64,000 bases of DNA from Cordia subcordata (Eukaryota > Streptophyta > Magnoliopsida > Boraginales > Cordiaceae): positions 15,919,001-15,983,000 of the forward strand of contig JAPTOF010000007.1 of NCBI GenBank assembly GCA_028554755.1, written 5' to 3'. The notes under the pieces were generated by a model. It made no database searches and was not told the DNA's origin. It saw only the letters and a list, made by a program, of their open reading frames with translations. Shown here piece after piece: positions 55,227-64,000 of this stretch. A program made the position numbers and the translations under genes. Within the stretch, counting starts at the first letter, position 1. Every line of letters starts with the position of its first letter.

Positions 55227-56943
55227 TGTTGATTTGTGTGAGTTGTATATGATTGTATATAGTATTTGCATATACTTCTTAGAGTGTTTTGAGGATAATT
55301 GAGTGTATTTTGTGTCACATTTTGGACAATTAGTCATATATGTGCATAAAATGTGGAAATGCATAAATGCTACATTAAGTGCCTTAGCTGGTGCCTTAGG
55401 TGTGTTTTAGGAGAAGGAATTGAGCTTAATTGAATATGTAGATGGCATGGGTAGCATTTGAACATACATTTGACGATGAGAAGAAGAAGAAAAACAAGCT
55501 TAGAGAATTCCAAAAGAGGTTCAAGGCAAAACAAAGGCGAAACAGAGTCGAAAGATGCAAAATAGGGGGCACAGGCCCCACACCCTTTAGAGTACCAGTT
55601 GACCCCCTTTCTAAGCCACCTAAAACAGTAAACAAGGCCATAGAACTAGCCTAGCTAAGTCTCAACTACCAGCCAATCGGTTTGGTCAACCGATAGTACG
55701 CAAAATACCTATTTAAAGCCTGTTTTAGGCCATTTTTAAGGGAGGAGCTTTCATTTCTTAAACCCTAATAAACCCTAACCTTTTATCCCCTTCACCAAGC
55801 ACCCAAACACCATCTACACACCATACCAAACAATGATTGAAGCTTGTAGTAAGGGATTGAAGAGATTTGTTTTGGATTTGAGCACAGGTTTGAAGGGTCG
55901 TTTCTTCTTCCTTTTCTTATTCTCGTAAATATGTTTTGTAATTGAGCTAAATTTAGGTTGATATTGTTGTATATTAGGTTAGGGCTTTGAACAAAGGATT
56001 TGTGTGTATATTTGGCTCTTAATACATGCTTGTTTATATTGATTAATGGTGTGATTCAATATGTTTTTGTGTTGAAAATCTAATATGTCTACATGTTTGA
56101 TAAAATTCCTAAGTGAAGATGCTTGTATGATCTGTGTGTATAATGATTATATCTTACTTCCATGCTGTTGATTGATGGTTCTTTATTCATGTTTAAGCTA
56201 GATTGAGCCTCCTTTAGCTTTAAATCTAGTTAATCGGCTTCCAGCTTAGTTTAATCGACCTTAGATAGACTAGGTCTAGCTTTAAACCCAACTAATTGTT
56301 TAGACACTAGGGTAGATTCAATCAACCTTACCTAGGACCTAATTAACTAAGCCCAAAAACCCTAGGTCACAAGGATCATGCTATACTCTAGGATCGACGC
56401 CTAACGATAGACCAGCACCGAATCCTAGAGGATAATAAGGTTAGTTAGTGAGGCTCGATAAGAGAACTTAGTTAATTAAGCCCAAAAACTACAATTGGCT
56501 TGGAGAATCCTATTTTTCTAAAATTTCACGTTTAGGGTAGATGTCCATTTACAATTAGCTGGGGTCCTCAATGAATCAATCAAGCCACAGATGGACCTAA
56601 TTCCTTATCATATCTTGAGCCTATTTGCAATGCACAATCACCCTTGGTCCTCTTCTACCTTGTAGAGTTTTCTTTCCTCAGCTTGTCACCTGTAGTTCCT
56701 CCATTAGATTAGGCTAGTTTAAGTTTAAATTTTGAACTCCCTTCTATCCCAAAAAGACCAAATATACTTCAACACTTGTACGTAGCTAGTTTTAGGTACC
56801 CAAGCACGTAGAGACCAAACTAAGGAGCTTCCCTATTGAGAAGATACTCGTAAGCACGCGCTATACTAGACATGATCTGTACGCTTGCAAGTTAAGACTT
56901 GGTTGTTGATTTGCGCTTTATTTGCACACACACCGGTCTAAAA
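55227..56943 (+). repeat. 3' LTR of the LARD
   Basis: Begins TGTTGATTTGTGTGAGTTG directly after the polypurine tract and follows the 5' LTR to CACACACACCGG. The end is approximate. Many substitutions relative to the 5' LTR show an old insertion. Confidence 0.78.
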
Positions 56944-56949
56944 CACATT

Positions 56950-58650
56950 AGCACATTTTTGGAAATCATTCATCTTCTTCAATTTCCTTAACCTTAAGAG
57001 CATCAAAGTGATTACTAGTTTGAACAATAGGACGAGAAGTTCTTGAATGAATAAGATTTTGCTTAGGGGGTAGGGTTTGTGAGGCCATCTGAGATTGAGA
57101 GCTAGTTGCTAAAGTCTTTCTTTATGAGTCGGGTGACTTAGGCCTAACATATTCCCCTTTGGGCTGATTTTTGGCCAAAATTAGGGTATTTTTCTTCCTA
57201 ACAATAGTCCATTCTTCATGGGTCTTCAACTTTGGAGCAGCAAGAGCAATACTAGACTGATCTTGAGATTTTTTATTCAAAGGAGAATTTTCATCAAAAT
57301 GACCCATCAATTTGCATCGTGAGCATTTAGATAGTCACAAAGCATATTCAACTTCAGCTTTAGCCCTTGTACCATCTCTAAGTTTAGGAAAATTTTCTTC
57401 TAGTAATTCTTCTTCTAAATTAACCTCCATACACACCCTAGCAAATTCAAGATTGGTTCTTGTTTCTACGAAGGAATTCGTTTGCAATGGACTTCTAATT
57501 AAGGAAGCAAAATAGCCAAGCCCTCTTCTTGACCATAGACTAGGGGGACATCCCTTAACTTAAGCCAAATAAGAACTTTGTCACATTTCAAATTGAAAAA
57601 TTTTGAAGTTTGGCTCCCATTTCCTAAGCAAGAGCAGCCGATGGATGACATGCCACAATTTTTGAAGCACTTTTTGGCATTGTTCTTCACTTTCAAAGCT
57701 GAAAAGTACAAGTGAGCTATGGGAATGCTACTTTGCTAGACTTGTTGAGTTTTTCGTTCAAGTGATAGGGCATCATTAAAACACTTGGCATCCACATCAT
57801 TAGTGTCTTGAAGTCCACTTGGAGGTTGACAATTCCAAACCGGCTTGAAACCCAATGGAGGGAAATTATCAACGTTAATATTAGAAGAAATATTTTAAAT
57901 GTGTGGCTAAGTTTTGAAATTAGAATGAGTAAGATGAGCTGTCAAAATATGATGCTTTGAGGCTAAAAAGTTGTCCTTTTGTGTAGCAAAAGGAGTTTGA
58001 CTATCGTGTAAAACAATCTGCCAAGCCAAAAGACTTTTGGGTAAAGACCAATTTGATTCTCTTTCTTCTCCAAGCGTTCCCGTACTATTCCAACCTAATG
58101 TAGAAGAGTTTTCCTCCATTCTTGCTTGCTCAAAATCAAACATAGACATATGAAAAGAGTTCTCCATGCAATAAGGATCAAAATGAATACCATATTGCTT
58201 GGTTAAAGAAGAACTTTGCCATTGCAAGCTGGAGTTCAAATCGAGTTGTTGCTACTACGTATCAGCTTGCATCCTCAACATTTCAGCTTGTTTTTCATGG
58301 CTCCTTCTTTGCATCATTCAAGTGTTCCTTAAGCTTGTTCCTTGTGGAACTCGAGGAAGGGAGAGAATTAACTTGCAAATTCTTAGCCATAATAGCATTT
58401 TAAGCAACCAAGGTAGCACCCAGATTTGCAATTGCCATAGACGAAATACCAAATAAAATTTCTAGTTCTTTGCTGGAAATGGTGGAGTCTTCAAGATATG
58501 CATTTTTCCCAAGCTCAAAAGATACATCCAAGGATAGTTCTTTTGAAAATTTTGCAACAGTCTTTGCATTAGATCTAGTTTTAGAAAAAGAACTCTTCTT
58601 CTTGCCCACGGAGGTGGAAAATCAAGAGAAAAGACAAAAGTAACGGTGGT
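56950..58650 (-). pseudogene. LINE (L1-type) ORF1 remnant
   Basis: Read on the minus strand, there are short frames with GKKKSSFSKTRSNAKTVAKF (58609-), a broken middle with KKSFGLADCF-like pieces, then GSPLQTNSFVETRTNLEFAR followed by VCMEVNLEEELLEENFPKLR and DGTRAKAEVEYAL (57500-57330). The last part is the DUF4283-to-zinc-knuckle link of plant L1 ORF1 proteins. Then EEWTIVRKKN near 57230. Stops are numerous. No endonuclease or RT (ORF2) is present, since the sequence ends against the LARD 3' LTR. Confidence 0.6.
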
Positions 58651-59219
58651 CAATGTTGGTTATAGGTGGTCAAAGGAGAAGGAGGGGTAAAGAGAAAGGA
58701 GATCATTTCAAGCTAGTGAGAGAAAGTCATATGTATATTAGATACTATTATAATAAAAAGCAAGGATTATTAATTGAAATTCATTTAAAGATATTCACAT
58801 ATATATATTTGGCCAAAAATATAGAAAGATGCAGACGAGACATATTTAAGTGTTTTGGCCCCTATTGGTCAATACGTATTGTGTATGGAATTGAGGAGAA
58901 GTGTTGTATAAATTAATTCCATATTGCTTGAGGATTTCAAAAGAATGTACCACATAGTTGCCTAGCTCTTAAACTAATAAAACCTAGCTAGGAATTGAGG
59001 TAGTGCTTATGTGGTTATACTTTGGTTCATTTTACTCTTTTCTTCTATAAACCAAACATTACAGAATTAGAATTAATTATAAGGAAATATATTTTCATGT
59101 GATGAATGCAATTACATTAATATGGCAATTTTTTTAAGAGACTTCATATGTGTCTTATGAATATGAAACAACATATACATGCATAAATGTGATTCATGAA
59201 TCTTGGGAGAAGTAGTTAC
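58651..59219. other. AT-rich intergenic sequence, no gene seen
   Basis: The 87-aa + frame at 58653 has no recognisable domain. Confidence 0.55.
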
Positions 59220-59670
59220 TATAAATTAATTTGATTAATTGAAAATTAATAAAAAGAAAAAAAATTAATAAAAAATAATAATTTAATGATAATCTTTAAT
59301 TTTTAATTTAATAAAAAATTAATCCTTAACAGTATTTTAATAAATTTTAATTTTAGAAAAACTACAACTATGATTTCTTTAGAAATTGTTCAAACAAGTT
59401 AAAATATCTTTAAAAAAAAGGTATGTCATGTAGAGAAAATAATAGTCATTATTATAAGTTTTAATATGTCCTTTTCGCAATTAAGACAACCAACCATTAT
59501 TTTAAAATATAAAACTAGACATCATCTCATTCAATAAAAGTTATTTTCCATATAAAAATTATCAAACTTATTTTCATTTTCTCCATAAATTATTATAAAC
59601 AATATTCTATTCCTAAAAGACATTTTTCAAATTAGTATTTTCAAACTGAAAACAAACTAACCCTTAACAT
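59220..59670. mobile_element. Tourist-like MITE fragment related to 2666-3372
   Basis: The AT-rich body and the end (CATATAAAAATTATCAAACT, then CAAACTGAAAACAAACTAAC before CCTTAAC) follow the right half of the 707-bp MITE at 2666. A clear left TIR is missing. Confidence 0.5.
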
Positions 59671-60009
59671 CTCTTACTGCTCATGGCAAATACCCAAGAC
59701 GGCTTGTCCAAATTCAAAATGCAGGCGATAACATGGCTTAGTAATTAGATTTGTGATCTAAGAATTAGTTGGGATATATTGAACTTCGATAATGCTATCT
59801 TGTTAGAAAGAAGTCTTCTCCAACCCAAACACCTGACTAGTCCTACTCTCAGTGTTATTCCTTGTAGCCTGGTAGATCATACATACTCATCATATATTAG
59901 AAACTTGTTATATAAAATGCTCATGTACATCAAAATATAGATTATCTTATTACGTCCCAAATATTGTCTTCTTATATGGTATCAATTAAAGGTAAGTATT
60001 GACAAAATG
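59671..60009. other. Intergenic sequence, no gene seen
   Basis: No open frame of note and no repeat recognised. Confidence 0.5.
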
Positions 60010-60660
60010 TTTGTATACAGAAATCGTCAATTGTGCTTCCTTGTAAAGAATACGTGTTCTAGAAAAGGCTTCTCCCATACAAACAAATATTATGACATTA
60101 GAAAAAAAAAGTTAAATAGGGAACGGGAGACAACTATGAGATAGCTCTAAAACATATATGACAATGATAAATATGAATATAAATAAGTGATCAACAGTGA
60201 ACTTAGAAACAAATTAATTTAGCATTTCTTGACAGTGGATTTGTTGCTTTGATTAACAGTAGACTCAGAAACAAATTAATTTAGCATTTGAAGTAGGCAT
60301 GCTATAGCTGCACATAAAATATGTATACTTGTTAATATGTGATTGTCCCGCCAAACTACAAGCCATTTTCCAAAGGCACATTATGGCTGTAAAACCAAGA
60401 TGCGTGCTTACAAATCATGCTTACAATATGTACAAAAATTGTCAATTGTGCTTTCTTGCAAAGAATGCTCCGTGGTCCAAAAGAGGCTTCTCCTATACAA
60501 ATAAATATTATGGCATTAAAAAAAAATTAAATAAGAAATGGCAGACAGCTAAGAGATAGCTCTAAAGCATATACAATAATGGATAAATATGAATATAAAT
60601 AAGTGTAGCTCTAAAGCATATACAATAATGGATAAATATGAATATAAATAAGTGATTAGC
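60010..60660. repeat. Imperfect duplication of a 200-bp block plus a 49-bp tandem repeat
   Basis: The segment at about 60020-60195 (AAATCGTCAATTGTGCTTCC, CTTCTCCCATACAAACAAAT, GAGATAGCTCTAAAACATAT) recurs at about 60434-60605. Directly after, a 49-bp unit starting TAGCTCTAAAGCATATACAA is repeated exactly at 60557 and 60606. Confidence 0.8.
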
Positions 60661-60848
60661 TCCATATACTTGTTGCTTTAACTAACAATAAACACATAAA
60701 ATATACGTACTTATTAAAACATGCGATTGTCCTGCCAAACTATGTAACCATTTTCAAAAGGCACACTATGATTGTGAAAGATGCATGTTTACAAAATCAT
60801 AGAATTGCCCCGCCAAACTATGTAATCATGTAATCAAATGCAACGTTG
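60661..60848. repeat. Repeats of a CCGCCAAACTATGTAA motif
   Basis: Variants of GATTGTCCTGCCAAACTATG occur at about 60340, 60726, 60792 and (beyond the solo LTR) 63072, spread over a broken tandem array. Confidence 0.6.
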
Positions 60849-60853
60849 ATTAG

Positions 60854-62972
60854 TGATGTGTTTGTTTTGTGTGTTTATGTATTGCATGTATATACTTTTT
60901 TTGAGGTGTTTTGAGCTTCATTTAATGTATTAGTATAGCATTTAGGTCATACTTGTGCATATTAGGGTCTACACGTTCATAGTTGAAGTTAGGACTTAAA
61001 TGCTACACTAATGTACGTTTGTTGCTTGTTCAAGATGTGATTTGGGAAGATAATTGGAGCTTAATTGAGGGTGATTGAAGTTTGGAACAAAGCCAAGGGT
61101 GTTTTGGACGCAAAGGAATGAAGAAAAGTGCTTTTGGAAGTGGTCGGACGAAAGAAGGAGCAACCGAGGCGAAACTGAGCGCAATGTGAGCCAAATTCGG
61201 ATCTTGCAACCTAAAAAGGACATGGACAAATTTTGGATACATTTTAGGGTGCAAAATATGACTTGGGAGATCCCCCACGACGATACAAAGCCATAGAAAA
61301 AAACGGTGTGCGAATCGGAGCTAAAATGAGCAAGATATGACCATTTTACTATCAAGATCGGTTAGCCTCTGTCTAGGCCGGACGACCAAGCCGGTCGACC
61401 TACCGGATCAGAACCTGGGCCAATTTTGGCCGGACGACTTAGGCCCAAAGCCGGTCGACCGGCTGGGCCCCCGGCTGGGCGCGTTAACAGCTCTATTTAA
61501 GCCACTTTTCAGCCCTTTTTGAAGGGGAAGAACACCCAATCAAACGCCCATTTCCCTAAACCTAAAATTCACCAAAAATCACCTCACACACTCACTTCTA
61601 AACACATTTAACACTTGGAATCAAGGATTTAAGAGGATCAAACACTAGGATTTGGGGCATAGCTCATGGTTTGTAAAGCTTGGCTATGGATAGAAGGGTA
61701 TCTCTCTTTTATCCTAAGTCTAATTATGTTTAATTAGAGCTATGTAGGGTGATTATATCTTGTATTTATGGATTGATTACTACTTTATATTAATGGAAAC
61801 TTGATGGAATTATGTATATATGCCTTATGCTTATGGTTTCAAAGGCTATTTTATATACATGTCTATGTGTTTGTTGAAATGCCTCAATGATGTAGCATAT
61901 ATATATTGAAGTCTATTGTGCTATTAACTGTTTCTAAATCATTATGCTAGCATGTCTATGTGTTTGTGTGGTGACTACATGAAATGGGTATGACTATATG
62001 CATGTCTATGTGTTTGTTAGCATACTTAATAACATAACTAACTTCTATTGCATGCATGTCGGGTGCTAGTGCTTAAATTGGTATAATCTAAACATGTCTA
62101 TGTGTTTAGTAGTAGAATATACCGGTGTATTCTCAAATGCCATGCCCTAGATGTGTTTGCCATGTGCTTTAATGTCAATTTTCGCTAATTGTGATGCGAT
62201 CGATGGTGCACAACTAGTATCTAGCCTAGGTCGAGTCCCCTTTGGCTTCAAATCCGACCAATAGGAGTCTGGATAGGTTTAGATGACCTTAGTTCACTTA
62301 GGAAGGCAAGTTAGTCCACCTTAACACCCTAGGTTCATAAGGACCACGCCGTAGCTCCGAGTAAGGCAAAGCTTAGGGACGGACTCACACCGAGTCCTAG
62401 GGCCAGATTGGGGAACTAATTAGAGGACTAAGTGCTAAGGTTAGATCGATCTACACTCACCTAGAATCTTTTTGGCTAGCCCTAATTCCTAAGTCATAAA
62501 GACCACGCCAGATCGCTAGGCATCGCCACCTAGGGACGGACCCGCACTGAGGCTTAGGGTATCAATTAGGAGGCTAATTATAGGTCTAGATTAGAGCACT
62601 TAGTATAATCCATCAAGTAACCCTAGAAAGATGTAGTAATCACCATAAACAAGATGTAATCACCTTAGCCTCCCATTTCCATCGTTTGAATCCCCTTAGA
62701 TCACTTGATTCCCTCATCACACACATACCACTTTTTTTTTATTTTCTTGCCTGTAGCTTAGATTTATCTTTTTCGAGCTCCCCTCAAACCAAAAACCCAA
62801 AAAAAAACATTGTAGTTAGGACCTCAGCACGTAGCTTTTAGAACGCACTTAGCTTAGGACACTATACATTTTAGGCCTCCCCGTGGATTCGACCCCGCAC
62901 TCGCACACACCGTATTACACACAACCCGTGCGCTTGCGGGCTATTTAGGCTTGTGCTCAAATAGCGATATCA
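60854..62972 (+). mobile_element. Solo LTR, 2119 bp, gypsy type
   Basis: Starts TGATGTGTTTGTTTTGTG and ends GCGATATCA, with perfect TSDs ATTAG (60849-60853 and 62973-62977). The layout is like the LARD LTRs (start region, GGTTTGTAAAGC-type middle, four GTCTATGTGTTTG words at 61860-62105, a CACGCCGTAGCTCC block, end GCGCTTGCGGGC), so it belongs to a related gypsy-type family. Frames within it (115 aa minus at 61355) are non-coding shadows. Confidence 0.85.
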
Positions 62973-62977
62973 ATTAG

Positions 62978-63540
62978 TTTATACATATCATCATCTCCCA
63001 CACATAAAATACAGAACATTAATATATTAATAACTAATGCTCTCAGAGTTAAATATATTAAAAGATACGAATTGCTCTGCCAAACTACGTAAGCATATAA
63101 TCAAATTCAAAATTGAATTAATTTACACATATCATTATCACCCACACATAAAACACAGAACATATGCATATCTTTATAAGACATGGAGTTATTTGAAGTT
63201 AAAAAGAAGCAGGTTTGATGCAAAAGAGGGTAATCATATTGTCTTGATTTCTTTGGGTGCACAAATGAAAAATATTATGAAATTTAAATATTAAAAATAT
63301 GAATTTAATTTAAATTTCAAATAATTATGATATAATATTTCCACAACAATAGGAAAATCATTAATTTTGATCATGCCATATATGTTGGTAACCACCTTTT
63401 GATCCTTTGTCAGATTTCTCTAATAGGGAGAAAACGTAAAATAGAGAGGTCTTATTTGGGTCCCTAAGCTTAGCATTTGTATCAGAAAATACACAATCAA
63501 TTTATATTTGTTTAAAGTTTAGAAGCATCTAAATATTTCT
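62978..63540. other. Continuation of the broken tandem repeats, then AT-rich sequence
   Basis: ACACATATCATTATCACCCA and ACACATAAAACACAGAACAT occur twice (62984-63015 and 63123-63155). From 63180 to 63540 nothing is recognised; the 85-aa frame at 63037 is within repeats. Confidence 0.5.
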
Positions 63541-64000
63541 TGTTAGGAAATTAGGACGCATAACACACACTCACGCAGCGGAATTAATGCATGACTAACG
63601 ACAAAAGAATACGCACAATTAAACATAGTTTCGTCCTCTGCCTACGTCCACGACAACTTCCACTAGATAGAAAAGAGTACAAACTCAATAGGACTTTTTG
63701 CACAAATAGAAAAGTCTAAACCCTCCCTTACGGTGTTCTTACAATGACTCTCCCTCTCAACCTAAACCTATTACAAGACACATACCTTACAACTAATATA
63801 AGAGTCTTATTTATAGAGGAGACCTTTTTTGTCTTCCAAGACAAGGGTTTCCTATTTTATTAATCCTCTCATAATTAAGACTCTTATCATAATTGAAATT
63901 TTGAATCTCATTATTACTCTTTCTTAATTTCAATATGGGCTTGAGCTTAGCACTTGAGCCACAACCCAACAAATTCCTTCCTTAGCGAGAAGTGCCAAGA
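63541..64000 (-). mobile_element. Edge of a further TR-GAG-like copia element (3' LTR and start of internal region)
   Basis: 63541-63971 is a 431-bp LTR (TGTTAGGAAATTAGG to ACCCAACA) of the same family as the array at 48803-53642. It is followed by the polypurine tract and the same gag-protease end (minus strand TCTTGGCACTTCTCGC). The element continues beyond the window. Confidence 0.85.

Larger units (their letters stand above)
45244..56943 (+). mobile_element. Non-autonomous Ty3/gypsy-type LTR element (LARD) with nested TR-GAG array
   Basis: Two related LTRs of about 1.6-1.7 kb (45244-about 46807 and 55227-about 56943) flank an internal region with a gypsy-type primer-binding site, a short zinc-knuckle frame and a G-rich polypurine tract, but no protease, RT or integrase. 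Without the nested array (48803-53642) the internal part is about 3.6 kb. These are the marks of a large retrotransposon derivative. Its TSD could not be established because the 3' LTR end is unclear. Confidence 0.75.

Noticed and set aside
61008..61522. Minus 115-aa and 82-aa frames and plus 73-aa and 61-aa frames
   Set aside because: All overlap each other inside the 2119-bp solo LTR; GC-richer sequence leaves several frames open by chance.

Overview
This is a eukaryotic, almost certainly dicot plant, nuclear segment. It is AT-rich and dominated by plant transposons (Ty1/copia, Ty3/gypsy-type LTR elements, MULEs, Tourist-like and hAT-like MITEs, a LINE remnant). The only recognisable host gene is a plant phosphoinositide-specific phospholipase C (PI-PLC). 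No CRISPR array, rRNA gene or intact tRNA gene was seen.

Layout. 1-6386: old repeat debris, a 707-bp Tourist-like MITE, a long ATT microsatellite, a broken plant-mobile-domain (PMD) coding fragment and, opposite it, a possible MULE transposase N-terminus. 6396-13814: a long-TIR MULE bounded by a perfect 9-bp target duplication (ATAAAAGAA), carrying a 4.8-kb copia element (212-bp LTRs, TSD TCAAG) and a GC-rich insertion in its right TIR. 13824-16722: a minisatellite, a 722-bp MULE-type MITE and the upstream region of the PLC gene. 16723-44488: the PLC gene on the + strand, eight coding exons over 27.8 kb, with a 16.2-kb intron 1 and a 5.4-kb intron 5 swollen by transposons. Intron 1 holds a second 720-bp MITE, a PMD gene fragment split by a second copia element, a degraded gypsy integrase, and a three-level nest (solo LTR inside a hAT-like element inside a TIR element).

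The PLC gene has an in-frame TAG in exon 4, a 5-nt frameshifting deletion in exon 5, and a GT-to-TT change at the exon 7 donor. Its encoded X domain has also lost the first catalytic histidine. It is either a pseudogene or an inactive PLC8/9-like paralogue that could survive only through alternative splicing; two of the three lesions have an in-frame alternative splice site beside them.

44489-64000 is pure transposon territory: a pol-less gypsy-type element (LARD, 45244-about 56943) hosts a tandem LTR-internal-LTR-internal-LTR array of a gag-only (TR-GAG-like) copia family flanked by one shared TSD (TTATC). Then follow a LINE ORF1 pseudogene, local duplications, a 2.1-kb solo LTR (TSD ATTAG), and the edge of a third gag-only copia copy that runs off the window.

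Exon boundaries, TSDs and LTR ends were read by eye. Family names rest on motif recognition, not on database searches.
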